NCBI RefSeq assembly: GCF_019510245.1
Contig: NZ_JAEKKT010000130.1
Span: forward strand, 1 to 64,000
DNA length: 64,000 nt
Source: Streptomyces sp.
Lineage (GTDB): Bacteria; Actinomycetota; Actinomycetes; Streptomycetales; Streptomycetaceae
Direction: 5' to 3'
Positions 48,169 to 57,294 of this stretch are shown one piece after another. The notes beneath the pieces are model-generated. The model was not told the origin of the DNA. It worked only from the letters and a program-made list of their open reading frames with translations, and made no database searches. The position numbers and the translations under genes are program-made. Every line of letters begins with the position of its first letter. Positions within the stretch are counted from its first letter, which is position 1.

Positions 48169-50781
48169 TCAGTCCAGCACCGGCAGCAGCTCCGGCAGGT
48201 GCCCGTCGGAGGCCTTTGCCGCCCGCTGCCGCTCCTCGGAGACCGGCCCGTACAGCGTCGTACGCGGCTTCGCCGGGCGCCCGGCGGCCTCGGCCACGGC
48301 GACCAGGTCGCGGACCGACTTGTACGAGCCGTACGACGACCCCGCCATCCGCGAGATCGTCTCCTCCATCAGGGTGCCGCCCAGGTCGTTCGCGCCCGAG
48401 CGGAGCATCTCCGCCGCACCCTCCGTGCCCAGTTTCACCCAGCTCGTCTGGATGTTCGGGATGTAGGGGTGGAGGAGGAGACGGGCCATCGCCGTCACCG
48501 CCCGGTTGTCGCGCATCGTCGGGCCCGGCCGGGAGATGCCCGCCAGGTAGACGGGCGCGTTGGTGTGGATGAAGGGCAGCGTCACGAACTCCGTGAAGCC
48601 GCCGGTGCGCTGCTGGATGCCGGCCAGGGTGCGCAGGTGGCCCAGCCAGTGCCGGGGCTGGTCGACGTGGCCGTACATCATGGTGGACGAGGACCGGATG
48701 CCCAGTTCGTGCGCGGTGGTGATCACCTCGATCCAGGTGGCGGCGGGCAGCTTGCCCTTGGTCAGCACCCACCGCACCTCGTCGTCCAGGATCTCGGCGG
48801 CCGTCCCGGGGACGGTGTCGAGGCCCGCCTCCTTCGCCGCGGTCAGCCACTCGCGGATCGACAGGCCGGTGCGGGTCGCGCCGTTGACCACCTCCATCGG
48901 CGAGAAGGCGTGCACGTGCATGCCGGGGACGCGTTCCTTGACCGCCCTCGCGATGTCGAAGTACGCCGTGCCGGGCAGGTCGGGATGGATGCCGCCCTGC
49001 ATGCAGACCTCGACCGCGCCGACGTCCCACGCCTGCTGCGCCCGGTCGGCGACCTGGTCCAGGGAGAGCGTGTAGGCGTCCGCGTCCGTGCGGCGCTGCG
49101 CGAAGGCGCAGAAGCGGCAGCCGGTGTAGCAGACGTTGGTGAAGTTGATGTTGCGGGTGACGATGTAGGTGACGTCGTCGCCGACGGCCGACTTCCGCAC
49201 GTCGTCGGCGATCCCCGTCAGCGCGTCCAGCGCCGCGCCGTCCGCGTGGAACAGGGCGAGGGCCTCGGCGTCCGTCAGCTTCGTGGGATCGTCGGCCGCG
49301 GTCGCCAGGGCCGCGCGCACGTCCGTGTCGATGCGCTCCGGCGCCATCCCGGGGGCGGCCGCCTCCCGCAGCGCGCCCCAGTCGCCGTACACCTCGTCGA
49401 AGTCGTCGCGCCGGTCGGCCGTACGACCCTCGGAATCGATGGCGGTGTGCAGATCGGTACGGCCGGAGGCGACGAAGACCTCCTCCGGCTCCTGCCAGGG
49501 GTGCCCCTCGACCACCGCGTCCGGCACCGCGAGGCCCGTGACCGGGTCGGCCAGCGCGGCCACGTGCGGGCGCAGCCGCGGGTCCAGCCAGGGCTCGCCG
49601 CGGCGGACGAACTCCGGGTACACACAGAGACGTTCCCGCAGCTCGAAGCCGGCGGCCGCCGACTTCTCGGCCAGTTCCTCGATCTGCGGCCAGGGCCGCT
49701 CGGGGTTGACATGGTCGATGGTGAGCGGCGACACCCCGCCCCAGTCGTCGATACCGGCCGCGATCAGCCGCTCGTACTCGCTGTCGACGAGGTTGGGCGG
49801 CGCCTGGATGTTGCCCGCCGGGCCCATCACCAGCCGCGCCACCGCCACGGCCGCGACCAGCTCGTCCAGCTCGGCGTCCGGCATGCCGCGCATCGCCGTG
49901 TCCGGCTTGGCGCGGAAGTTCTGGATGATCAGTTCCTGGACACCGTGGTACGACCGGGCCACGCGCCGGAGCGCGAAGAGGGACTCGGCCCGCTCCTCGT
50001 ACGTCTCGCCGATGCCGATCAGGATGCCGGAGGTGAAGGGGACGGAGGAACGGCCCGCGTCCTCCAGGACCCGCAGCCGGACGGCGGGTTCCTTGTCCGG
50101 AGAGCCGTGGTGCGGGCCGCCGGGCTCGGACCACAGCCGGGTCGCGGTGGTCTCCAGCATCATCCCCATGCTCGGCGCGACCGGCTTCAGCCGCTGGAAG
50201 TCCGTCCAGGACATCACACCGGGGTTGAGGTGCGGCAGCAGACCGGTCTCCTCCAGGATCCGGATGGAGATGGCGCGGACGTAGGCGATCGTGTCGTCGT
50301 AACCGTGCGCGTCGAGCCACTCGCGCGCCTCCGGCCAGCGGTCCTCGGGCTTGTCGCCGAGGGTGATCAGGGCTTCCTTGCAGCCGAGGGCCGCGCCCTT
50401 GCGGGCGACGTCGAGGACCTCGTCCGGGGACATGAACATCCCGTGCCCGGCCCGGCGGAGCTTGCCGGGGACGGTGACGAACGTGCAGTAGTGGCACTTG
50501 TCGCGGCACAGGCGGGTGAGGGGGATGAAGACGCTCTTCGAGTACGTGATGACACCGGGCCGGCCGGCCTCCGCCAGTCCGGCGTCGCGGACCCGGGCGG
50601 CGGACGCGGCGAGGCCGTCCAGGTCCGCACCGCGCGCCTGGAGCAGGACGGCGGCCTCGGAGACGTCGAGGGCGACGCCGTCCCGGGCGCGTTTGAGGGC
50701 GCGACGCATGGAGTTCTCGGTGGGGCCGGTTCCGCCGGGGCGGTCGGTGGGGCCGGTTCCGGGGGTCGCGGAAGTCGTCAT
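48169..50781 (-). CDS. fbiC: FO synthase (CofG-CofH fusion)
   Basis: 870 residues, the fused actinobacterial form. Two radical-SAM domains each carry a CxxxCxxC cluster site: CRDKCHYC near residue 92 (CofG half) and CYTGCRFC near residue 555 (CofH half). It makes 7,8-didemethyl-8-hydroxy-5-deazariboflavin from tyrosine and the flavin intermediate, the chromophore of coenzyme F420. Further matches are [37 protein letters not shown] and the [12 protein letters not shown] stretch. The F420-dependent oxidoreductase 250 bp upstream and the deazaflavin oxidoreductase at 61721 are potential users. Confidence 0.97.
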   Translation of the reverse strand: MTTSATPGTGPTDRPGGTGPTENSMRRALKRARDGVALDVSEAAVLLQARGADLDGLAASAARVRDAGLAEAGRPGVITYSKSVFIPLTRLCRDKCHYCTFVTVPGKLRRAGHGMFMSPDEVLDVARKGAALGCKEALITLGDKPEDRWPEAREWLDAHGYDDTIAYVRAISIRILEETGLLPHLNPGVMSWTDFQRLKPVAPSMGMMLETTATRLWSEPGGPHHGSPDKEPAVRLRVLEDAGRSSVPFTSGILIGIGETYEERAESLFALRRVARSYHGVQELIIQNFRAKPDTAMRGMPDAELDELVAAVAVARLVMGPAGNIQAPPNLVDSEYERLIAAGIDDWGGVSPLTIDHVNPERPWPQIEELAEKSAAAGFELRERLCVYPEFVRRGEPWLDPRLRPHVAALADPVTGLAVPDAVVEGHPWQEPEEVFVASGRTDLHTAIDSEGRTADRRDDFDEVYGDWGALREAAAPGMAPERIDTDVRAALATAADDPTKLTDAEALALFHADGAALDALTGIADDVRKSAVGDDVTYIVTRNINFTNVCYTGCRFCAFAQRRTDADAYTLSLDQVADRAQQAWDVGAVEVCMQGGIHPDLPGTAYFDIARAVKERVPGMHVHAFSPMEVVNGATRTGLSIREWLTAAKEAGLDTVPGTAAEILDDEVRWVLTKGKLPAATWIEVITTAHELGIRSSSTMMYGHVDQPRHWLGHLRTLAGIQQRTGGFTEFVTLPFIHTNAPVYLAGISRPGPTMRDNRAVTAMARLLLHPYIPNIQTSWVKLGTEGAAEMLRSGANDLGGTLMEETISRMAGSSYGSYKSVRDLVAVAEAAGRPAKPRTTLYGPVSEERQRAAKASDGHLPELLPVLD

Positions 50782-50849
50782 TCCTTGAGCATACGTTCGG
50801 GTTCGGTGGGGGCTGTGGGGGTACGGTGCGCTGTCGGGTGCCGGTGCGC

Positions 50850-50955
50850 TGCGGCTGGTCGCGCAGTTCCTCCCCCAGCCTTCGGCCGGGGGGACCCCCA
50901 GCGCCCCTAAAGGGGCGCTCGCCGCAGCGCCCTTCTTTTAGGGGCGCGGGGAACG
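50850..50955. repeat. Dispersed intergenic repeat
   Basis: Copy with GCGCAGTTCCTCCCCCAGCC, CGGCCGGGGGG, then two GCGCCCCTAAAGGGGCGC-type hairpins, ending GGGGCGCGGGGAAC. It fills most of the gap between fbiC and the 51028 gene. Confidence 0.8.
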
Positions 50956-51027
50956 CGCGAGAACCCCCTGCTCACCCGCGGCCGTCCACCGCCCCAGCCC
51001 CGCAGACGAGTCGACGCACCCCTTCCT

Positions 51028-51873
51028 TCACAGGTACTCCCCGTACGCGTCCAGCGCCCCCAGCACTTCGGCCTCCCCCGCCGGAGGCAGCTGCACCACG
51101 ACCTCCTCGATGCCCAGCTCGGCGTAGTGCGCGAGCTTGCCCGGGGTCGGGAAGACGGCGTAGGGCACCACCTGGAGCGCCTGCGGGTCACGCCCCCCGT
51201 CGGCCCACACCGAGCGGAGCACCGGCAGCGACTCGGTGAGCCCGCGCCCCCCGATCGGCATCCACCCGTCCGCGTACTCGGCGATGTGCGCGAACAGCTT
51301 CGGCCCCGCCGCCCCGCCGACCAGCGTGCGCGGCCCGGCCACCGGCCCGCGCGGCTTCTGGACCGGCTTGGGGTACGCGGACGACGCCCGTACGCTTCCG
51401 AACTCCCCTTCGTAGGCCGTCGGTTCGTCCGCCCACAGCGCCCGCATCAGGGCCATCCGGTCCCGGGTCAGCTCCCGCCGCGACCGCCAGCGCACCCCGT
51501 GGTCCGCGGCCTCCTCCACGTTCCAGCCGAAGCCGACGCCGAGCGTGAGGCGGCCGCCGGAGAGGTGGTCGAGGGTGGCGATCTGCTTGGCGAGGTCGAT
51601 CGGGTCGTGCTGGGCGACCAGGGTGATGCCGGTGCCGAGACCGAGACCCTCGGTGACGGCGGCGGCCTGGCCGAGGGCGACGAAGGGGTCGAGGGTACGG
51701 CCGTACTCGCGGGGCAGGTCACCGCCCGCCGGGTACGGAGTGGTCCGCTCGACGGGGATGTGCGTGTGCTCGGGCAGGTACAGCCCGGCGAACCCGCGAG
51801 CCTCCAGCTCACGGGCGAGCCGGACGGGGGCGATGGTCTCGTCGGTGAGGAAGATCGTGACGGCTATGCGCAT
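51028..51873 (-). CDS. LLM-class F420-dependent oxidoreductase
   Basis: 281 residues, a bacterial luciferase-like TIM barrel: MRIAVTIFLTDETIAP, then FAGLYLPEHTHIPVERTTP, GITLVAQHDPIDLAKQIATLDHLSGGRLTLGVGFGWN and GVRWRSRRELTRDRMALMRALW. The GGRLTLGVGFGWNVEE motif is characteristic of the F420 subgroup. ATG 51873 starts the conserved strand; an ATG twelve codons upstream is less likely. It lies beside fbiC, which fits use of F420. The substrate is unknown. Confidence 0.88.
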   Translation of the reverse strand: MRIAVTIFLTDETIAPVRLARELEARGFAGLYLPEHTHIPVERTTPYPAGGDLPREYGRTLDPFVALGQAAAVTEGLGLGTGITLVAQHDPIDLAKQIATLDHLSGGRLTLGVGFGWNVEEAADHGVRWRSRRELTRDRMALMRALWADEPTAYEGEFGSVRASSAYPKPVQKPRGPVAGPRTLVGGAAGPKLFAHIAEYADGWMPIGGRGLTESLPVLRSVWADGGRDPQALQVVPYAVFPTPGKLAHYAELGIEEVVVQLPPAGEAEVLGALDAYGEYL

Positions 51874-52027
51874 GCCCCATCTGTACCGGGGGTGGCTCGA
51901 TATGTCCATACCGACTGGTCGGCATCACGCGTCCCGCCTTTCACGCGGCTATGCGCATGACAGACGGATGCCTGTGGATTCCCTGTCCTTCCGTGGGAGT
52001 TCACGTCCGGAGGGGAGAGTGGGCGGC

Positions 52028-53581
52028 ATGTGTGAGGACACGCACGGCATCGGCAGGCGCGCGCTGTTCGTGACGGGCGCGGCGGCAGCCCTTACGTTGG
52101 GACCCGTGAGCTTCGCAGCGGCGGACGACGGTCAGGACCAGGAAACCCGGACCGTGAGCGGCACCCTGCCGCCCGGCTGCCCGGACTTCGTGTACGTACC
52201 GGTCGAAGTACCCGCCGGCGTACGAGAGATCAAGGTCTCCTACACCTACGACAGGCCGAGCGTCCCGGCCGGCACCACGGGCAACGCGCTCGACATCGGC
52301 CTCTTCGACCAGCACGGCACCGAGCTGGGCGGCAAGGGCTTCCGGGGCTGGTCCGGCGGGGCCCGCACGGAGTTCTTCGTCCGCGCCGACGACGCGACCC
52401 CCGGCTACATCCCCGGCCCGGTCCGCCCCGGCACCTGGTTCGTCGCCCTCGGCCCCTACACGGTGGCCCCGCAGGGCCTGTCGTACGAGCTGACGATCAC
52501 CCTCACGTACGGCGAACCCGGCACCCCCGTCCGCCCGGTGTACCCGCCCTCCCGTGCCAAGGGCCGCGGCCGGGACTGGTACCGCGGCGACTGCCACCTG
52601 CACTCCTGGTACTCCGACGGCCGCCGCACCCCCGCCGAGATCGCGGCCCTCGCCCGTGCCGCCGGCCTGGACTTCATCAACTCCTCGGACCACAACACGC
52701 ACTCCTCGCACCCGCACTGGGCGGACCAGGCCGGCGACGACCTGCTGATCATGCTCGGCGAGGAGATCACGACGCGCAACGGCCACGTCGTCGCCCTCGG
52801 CACCGACCCGGGCACCTTCGTCGACTGGCGCTACCGGGCCCGGGACAACCGCTTCGGCCACTTCGCCCAGCAGATCCACAAGGCCGGCGGCCTGGTCGTA
52901 CCCGCGCACCCGCACGCCACGTGCGTGGGCTGCGCCTGGAAGTTCGGTTTCGGGGACGCCGACGCCGTCGAGGTCTGGAACGGGCCGTACACCCCCGACG
53001 ACGAGGTCGCCCTCGCCGCCTGGGACGCCACGCTCGTCGCGTCGGTACGGAACAACCGGCAGTGGCTGCCCGGCATGGGCAACAGCGACGCCCATCGCGA
53101 TCCCGACGCCGTCGGCTCACCCCAGACCGTCGTCCTCGCCGACGACCTGAGCCGCGAGGCGATCCAGGCGGGGCTGCGCGCGGGCCGCTCCTACATCGCC
53201 GAGTCGAAGAACGTGACGCTGAGCTTCACGGCGACGGGCGGCCGCGGCGAGCGGGCGGGCATCGGCGAACGCCTGGCCGTCGCCGCCGACACCCCGGTCA
53301 CCGTCCGCCTGGAGGCCTCCGGCGTCCCCCGCTGCACGGTCCGCTTCATCACCGACGAGGGCGTCCTGCTCACCAGCGACCCGCTCCCCGTGGCCGGCTC
53401 GGGCACGGTCGAATGGCAGACCACCCCCTCCTACGCCGCCTACGTCCGCGCCGAGATCCGCCACGAAACGGCAGCGGGGCCCGTCCCGGGTGCTTTGGCG
53501 GCACTGACCAACCCGATCTTCCTGGGGCAGGGAGGGCAGCACCCCGATGGGGCGGCTACCAACGGGCTGACCCGCGATTGA
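52028..53581 (+). CDS. Secreted PHP-domain metallohydrolase (CehA/McbA-like)
   Basis: 517 residues. A short signal with GRRALFVTGAAAALTLG suggests export, perhaps by Tat, although only one Arg pair is present. A beta-rich region (~45-165; TVSGTLPPGCPDFVYVPVEVPAG) is followed by the PHP domain (~180-400) with GDCHLHSWYSDGRRTPAEIAALA, DFINSSDHNTHSSH, EEITTRNGHVVALG, VPAHPHATC and MGNSDAHRDP, the usual metal ligands. It should hydrolyse phosphate or ester substrates with two or three metals. GGAGGGGAG precedes the ATG. Substrate unknown. Confidence 0.9.
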   Translation: MCEDTHGIGRRALFVTGAAAALTLGPVSFAAADDGQDQETRTVSGTLPPGCPDFVYVPVEVPAGVREIKVSYTYDRPSVPAGTTGNALDIGLFDQHGTELGGKGFRGWSGGARTEFFVRADDATPGYIPGPVRPGTWFVALGPYTVAPQGLSYELTITLTYGEPGTPVRPVYPPSRAKGRGRDWYRGDCHLHSWYSDGRRTPAEIAALARAAGLDFINSSDHNTHSSHPHWADQAGDDLLIMLGEEITTRNGHVVALGTDPGTFVDWRYRARDNRFGHFAQQIHKAGGLVVPAHPHATCVGCAWKFGFGDADAVEVWNGPYTPDDEVALAAWDATLVASVRNNRQWLPGMGNSDAHRDPDAVGSPQTVVLADDLSREAIQAGLRAGRSYIAESKNVTLSFTATGGRGERAGIGERLAVAADTPVTVRLEASGVPRCTVRFITDEGVLLTSDPLPVAGSGTVEWQTTPSYAAYVRAEIRHETAAGPVPGALAALTNPIFLGQGGQHPDGAATNGLTRD

Positions 53582-53589
53582 GGTGGGGC

Positions 53590-53760
53590 GTGCTGGCCTG
53601 GCAGCAGTTCGGCTGGTGGGTGATTCAGCCGGCCGCCGCGCGGACGTGTACCAACTCGGTGCTCGACCGGTGGCGGGAGGTCCGTAGGACGGCGCGGTCG
53701 GAGACCAGGCTGGCGATGGCTCGGTGGATAGAAGGGCTCGCGCCGCGCTGGGAGGCATGA
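53590..53760 (+). CDS. Possible small protein or gene fragment
   Basis: 56 codons from GTG after AGGTGGGG: WQQFGWWVIQPAAARTC, then LDRWREVRRTARSETRLAMARWIEGLAPRWEA. It has helix-like composition but no recognisable family. It starts eight bases after the PHP gene stop and could be cotranscribed. Low confidence. Confidence 0.3.
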   Translation: MLAWQQFGWWVIQPAAARTCTNSVLDRWREVRRTARSETRLAMARWIEGLAPRWEA

Positions 53761-53787
53761 TGAGCCATGGCCTGCCCGCGAAGGAGG

Positions 53788-54330
53788 TCAGACCCGGTCG
53801 AGGGGCCGATGCGGCTCGTCCGGAAGCTCCACCGTGATCGTGTCTCCGGGACGCACCACGCCGCCCACCTGGACGACGCTCATGATTCCGGCCTTACGCA
53901 CGACGTTCCCGGCCTCGTCACGGCCGACGACCTTCTTCAGCAACCCGTCCTGGAAGTTGTCGATCTGCAGGCAGGGATTACGCAGGCCGGTGACCTCCAC
54001 GATCGCCTCGCCGCCGATGCGCAGCAGTGTCCCGACGGGCAGGCCGAGCAGGTCGATGCCGCTCGTAGTGATGTTCTCGCCGAGTTCGCCGGGCGCCACG
54101 TCGAACCCCTCTTCGCCGACCTCAGTAAAGAGTTCCTCGTGAATAAGGTGGACTTGGCGCAGGTTCGGCTGGGTGGGGTCCTGCGCGACACGCGAGCGGT
54201 GCTTGACCGTGACGCCGGCATGCACGTCCCCCTCCACCCCGAGCCCGGCGAGCAATACGATGCTGGCCTGGTTGGGCTTGGTGAACGAGTACTCGCTGTT
54301 GCTGCTGACTGCCGTTACCGTCCCGCTCAT
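53788..54330 (-). CDS. MOSC-domain protein
   Basis: 180 residues: a stand-alone MOSC domain with GVEGDVHAGVTVKHRSRVAQDP, QVHLIHEELFTEV, GELGENITTSGIDLLGLPVGTLLRIG and the invariant cysteine in LRNPCLQID. MOSC domains transfer sulfur to molybdenum cofactor or handle Moco-linked oxyanion and N-hydroxylated substrates. The translation should start at ATG 54330; an upstream ATG at 54366 would add 12 basic residues. A cysteine-desulfurase-like gene lies at 43913-45295, too far for an operon. Substrate unknown. Confidence 0.9.
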   Translation of the reverse strand: MSGTVTAVSSNSEYSFTKPNQASIVLLAGLGVEGDVHAGVTVKHRSRVAQDPTQPNLRQVHLIHEELFTEVGEEGFDVAPGELGENITTSGIDLLGLPVGTLLRIGGEAIVEVTGLRNPCLQIDNFQDGLLKKVVGRDEAGNVVRKAGIMSVVQVGGVVRPGDTITVELPDEPHRPLDRV

Positions 54331-54440
54331 CCCGCGGCCCCCTGTTCGGTAGAGATGATTCGCCACGAGCCTAGCCCGCGGCCCTCAGCGCGCAGCACCT
54401 GCGATCAATCGCGGGGCAGGCCGTAACCGGCGACGACGAC

Positions 54441-54506
54441 AGCGCCCCGAAAGGGGCGCGGGGAACTGCGCGACCAGCCACGACGGCGCCGCAGACGGCA
54501 GACGGC
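54441..54506. repeat. Dispersed intergenic repeat, inverted short copy
   Basis: GCGCCCCGAAAGGGGCGCGGGG, split here as GCGCCCCGAAAGGGGC then GCGGGGAACTGCGCGACC and the GGCGCCGCAGAC core. Reverse orientation relative to the 14130 copies. Confidence 0.75.
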
Positions 54507-54532
54507 CCATCGCGGCGCCCCAAGCGGGACGG

Positions 54533-54679
54533 TCACCCGCGTCCGTCCCGTCCGCGCTCGCCGCGCCGCAGTGCGCGCCGCAACTCGCGCCGCTGCTTCC
54601 CCGGCAGCGTGGCGGCCAACTCCCCCACCGGGGCGACGTCGTGGCAGACTCCGTCCCGGCCGCCCCGGCACCACCACAC
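54533..54679 (-). CDS. Possible small Arg-rich protein
   Basis: 48 codons from GTG 54679: WWCRGGRDGVCHDVAPVGELAATLP then KQRRELRRALRRGERGRDGRG. It follows the 54711 gene by 31 bp in the same direction, so it could be cotranscribed. The two early cysteines and basic tail look real, but there is no known family and GC bias could create it. Confidence 0.35.
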   Translation of the reverse strand: MWWCRGGRDGVCHDVAPVGELAATLPGKQRRELRRALRRGERGRDGRG

Positions 54680-54710
54680 CGGCGGACCGGCCGCGTCCGT
54701 CGCACCCCCG

Positions 54711-55154
54711 TTACCAGTCGTCGTCGGTCCCCGCGGGACGCGCGTGCATGCCGAGCTTGTGCTCCCCGCAGACCGGCCAGACCTGCCAGAGCAGCTCCAC
54801 AACGGTCTCCTGCGCCGCGTCCGCGACCACCCTCAGCACCGTCATCTCGTCGTCCGGCTCCAGCGGATCGCCCTCCTCGGGGTCGTACGCGTTCACCTGG
54901 TTGCCCTGCCAACGGCCGTCGGGCATCGCCACGTGGACCCGCCCCCGGTCGATCCCACCCGGGGGCAGGCTCTCTCCCGGGTCGACCATCAGTATCAGCG
55001 GCTCCTGCCCCGGCACGGTCGCCGTCAGGTCGCGGTTGACCACGGAGAGCGCGGCCTCCAGCTTCGGCCACTCACCGGGCTCGGCCGGCCTGGGCTTCGG
55101 GAGCCGCGGCCGGTCGTGGCCGGGACCGATGCGGGAGTACGAGAAGTAGTTCAC
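54711..55154 (-). CDS. Conserved hypothetical protein
   Basis: 147 residues, acidic, with a beta-rich core: LEAALSVVNRDLTATVPGQEPLILMVDPGESLPPG, VHVAMPDGRWQGNQVNAYDPEEGDP, and a helix TVLRVVADAAQETVVELLWQVWPVCGEHKLG. No signal peptide or TM segment. No family is recognised. The stop is TAA, rare here. It lies 43 bp downstream of the ThrRS-like gene in the same direction. It is not obviously part of that decayed locus, since its coding quality is good. Confidence 0.72.
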   Translation of the reverse strand: MNYFSYSRIGPGHDRPRLPKPRPAEPGEWPKLEAALSVVNRDLTATVPGQEPLILMVDPGESLPPGGIDRGRVHVAMPDGRWQGNQVNAYDPEEGDPLEPDDEMTVLRVVADAAQETVVELLWQVWPVCGEHKLGMHARPAGTDDDW

Positions 55155-55197
55155 CGGCGCATCGTTTCATCCGTGCCGTCCTGGTCGCGTTCGCCCA

Positions 55198-56151
55198 CTA
55201 TGAGTCGGCGCCGTGCCACAGGTCGGTGCTGTGGCCGGCGACGAGGGCGCTGACACCGGTCAGGACGTCGCCGGCCGGCCGCGGGTCGAGCCGGCGTCCG
55301 TCCCGCAGGCGCAGTGCGACGAGGTCGTCGGCGGCTTCCCTGGCGCCGATGACGGCCTGGTAGGGCAGGTCGAACTCCTCGGGCTGGTGGAAGTCGGCCT
55401 GGACGGTGGACAGGGTGGACTCCCGGCCGGCTCCGTCGGTGACCTGGACGTCGATCTTGGGGCCGTAGAACGCGGCCTCCCCCTCGGCCGCCTCGTAGGG
55501 CAGGCCGCAACGGTCGAGGACGTCGGTCAGCAGGGCGATGGACCGTCGCCACTTCTCGGGCGCGGCCACGTACTTGCCGCCGGGGCCCGGGAGGGAGAGC
55601 CGGTAGCGGGTCGCGGTGATGCCGAGCGCCTGGTAGGCCCGGCGGATCATTTCCAGCGCCGCCTGCGCCTCGCCGGCGACCTGGTCCAGGGTGCAGAAGA
55701 TGTGCGCGTCGTTGAGCTGGATGGCCCGGACCCGGGTCAGCCCGCCGAGCACACCGGAGAGCTCGGCACGGTACATGCCGCCGAGCTCGGCCATCCGCAG
55801 GGGCAGTTCGCGGTAGCTCTGGGAACGGGAACGGTAGATCACCGCATGGTGAGGACAGAGACTCGGCCGCAGGACGACCTGATCACCGCCGAGTTCCATC
55901 GGCGGGAACATGTCGTCGCCGTAGTGCGCCCAGTGCCCGGAGATCTCGTACAGCTCCCGCTTGCCGAGCACCGGCGAGTACACGTGCCGGTAGCCCGCTC
56001 GCCGCTCGGCGGCGCGGATGTACTCCTCCAGGGTGTGCCGCACGACGGCGCCGTCGGGCAGCCAGTACGGCAGGCCCGCGCCGATCAGCGGGTCGGTGTC
56101 GAACAGGTTCAGTTCCCGGCCGAGGCTGCGGTGGTCGTGCACGGTGGTCAT
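55198..56151 (-). CDS. Threonyl-tRNA synthetase-like protein with a large internal deletion
   Basis: 317 residues from ATG 56151 (GAGGGAGA upstream). The first ~265 residues are the ThrRS catalytic core without TGS/editing domains: RELNLFDTDPLIGAGLPYWLPDGAVVR, RPSLCPHHAVIYRS (zinc Cys), motif 2 YRAELSGVLGGLTRVRAIQLNDAHIFC (zinc His) and EGEAAFYGPKIDVQV. At FHQPEEFDL it jumps in frame to PYQAVIGAREAADDLVALRLRDGRRL, the end of the anticodon domain. About 110 residues with motif 3 (HRSILGS-type, third zinc ligand) are gone. Aminoacylation is unlikely. It may be decaying or repurposed. Confidence 0.8.
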   Translation of the reverse strand: MTTVHDHRSLGRELNLFDTDPLIGAGLPYWLPDGAVVRHTLEEYIRAAERRAGYRHVYSPVLGKRELYEISGHWAHYGDDMFPPMELGGDQVVLRPSLCPHHAVIYRSRSQSYRELPLRMAELGGMYRAELSGVLGGLTRVRAIQLNDAHIFCTLDQVAGEAQAALEMIRRAYQALGITATRYRLSLPGPGGKYVAAPEKWRRSIALLTDVLDRCGLPYEAAEGEAAFYGPKIDVQVTDGAGRESTLSTVQADFHQPEEFDLPYQAVIGAREAADDLVALRLRDGRRLDPRPAGDVLTGVSALVAGHSTDLWHGADS

Positions 56152-56196
56152 CGGGGTCTCCCTCGCTGGTGGCGGAGCAGGAGACCGGGCCTGTGA

Positions 56197-56228
56197 CGAA
56201 GCCCCGGGGCACCTGCCCGGGGGCTTCG
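56197..56228 (-). terminator. Attenuator hairpin before the ThrRS-like gene
   Basis: CGAAGCCCC (56197-56205) pairs with GGGGCTTCG (56220-56228), with an inner GGG/CCC extension and one bulge. It lies between the leader peptide stop and the gene start, on the same strand, where a transcription attenuator would sit. Confidence 0.65.
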
Positions 56229-56242
56229 CATCAGGTCGTCTA

Positions 56243-56293
56243 TCAGCGCGCCGGGACACTCTCCAACGTCGTCATCATGGCAGCGCGCTTCAT
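56243..56293 (-). promoter_or_regulatory. Leader peptide with Thr-Thr, probable ribosome-mediated attenuation
   Basis: A 16-codon ORF, MKRAAMMTTLESVPAR, ends 15 bases before the hairpin 56197-56228 and ~90 bases before the ThrRS-like start. Adjacent ACG-ACG codons would stall ribosomes when charged tRNA-Thr is scarce. The antiterminator pairing was not worked out. Confidence 0.55.
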
Positions 56294-56680
56294 GCCGGTC
56301 ACCGTAGCAAGGGCCCCCGGGAATCCGCCGCTCATTTACGGAGCCCGTGCCGGCTGCCGTCGGCACACGGCGAACCCCCGCGAAAATCACGTGCCTCGAT
56401 CGGGCGCGCCTCCCTACGCGGCCCCTCATGGACAGCGCCTTGACCGAGAGGAGGGCGCGCATCCGCTGGACGAAGCGGGGGGATCCGCCCGGAGGGCGAG
56501 GCGGCGCTGCGGGACGTCCTCACCCGCCGCGATCCTGCTCACCCCGGCCACCCGCTGCGACGTCGGAAGCGTGTTCGCCACCGGCGAGTCCTACACCCGA
56601 CCCGCACACCACAAGATGGGACTGAAGCATCGGGGAACGACCGACGATGGCCGTGATCATCGGCACGGAATAAGCTGCTG
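56294..56680. other. Non-coding or decayed segment
   Basis: No intact gene on either strand. The region 56430-56640 reads protein-like for short stretches in two plus frames (IRWTKRGDPP, then EGEAALRDVLTRRDPAHPGHP) as if a gene had frameshifted, but I cannot name it. Confidence 0.35.
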
Positions 56681-57244
56681 TCAGCCGATGTCCCAAGACG
56701 CCAGAATCGTGTTGCAATGCAAGCAGCGGAACAGGTAGGCGGTCGGCTCGCCAATCCGGTCCAATCCCCACAAGAACTATTCGGTTTCTGCTGGCGCCCA
56801 GCCGTCACGCTGGTGATCTTTTCGGAGCATGGGGAGGACCTCTGGGTGGGCCTCAAGCTCGCGATACCCGGCAGGACCGAGGAAGGCCGCGCCATCGCCG
56901 CAGTGGTACAGCCAGGACTCTTGCTGCCAACCGGAAAAGCCGGGAGTGCGTCAGGTGATCTCTTCTACGACAGACAGAGGCACCTCGTCGGGCACGTCAA
57001 CGGCATCGCTGAACATCGCAGCCATGTCGGGTTCCTTATCGCCTCCTCCCGGAATGCTCAGGGCACGTGACGCTGCCCCGGAGTGGATGCAGTGAAGGCA
57101 GAGGGAGTCAGGTTGCCGACCGTAGACAGGGCCTCGATAGCGGATGCGTCGCTCCATGCCACAGACACTGCAGACATGGTCGGTGCGCAGCGCGGACCCG
57201 GAAGCCAGCGGATCAGGGTGATATCGAAAAGTCGGCTCTGCCAC
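56681..57244 (-). pseudogene. CbrC-family (UPF0167) gene with two in-frame stop codons
   Basis: From GTG 57244 one frame reads a full CbrC protein of about 187 codons: FRYHPDPLASGS, CSVCGMERRIRYRGPVYG, LCLHCIHSGAASR, FSDAVDVPDEVPLSVVEEIT, then TGA (56951-56953). It resumes RTPGFSGWQQESWLYHCGDGAAFLG, meets TAG (56777-56779), and ends FLWGLDRIGEPTAYLFRCLHCNTILASWDIG. There are no frameshifts, and the cysteine pairs are intact. CbrC is an uncharacterised protein linked to colicin E2 tolerance in E. coli. Local GC is lower than in neighbours. This is most simply a recent pseudogene. Confidence 0.82.
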
Positions 57245-57294
57245 GGGATCATTGTCGAAGCAGGTGATCGCCTGCTGCGGCGCGGTTGGCGGAC

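Noticed and set aside
52921..53760. 280-codon Arg-rich plus frame over the PHP gene
   Set aside because: Out-of-frame shadow of the metallohydrolase. Only its last 56 codons, beyond the PHP stop, were kept as a weak candidate.
43913..54330. Molybdenum-cofactor sulfuration operon from the desulfurase-like and MOSC genes
   Set aside because: The two genes are 8.5 kb apart with unrelated genes between and no Mo-enzyme or Moco genes in the window.
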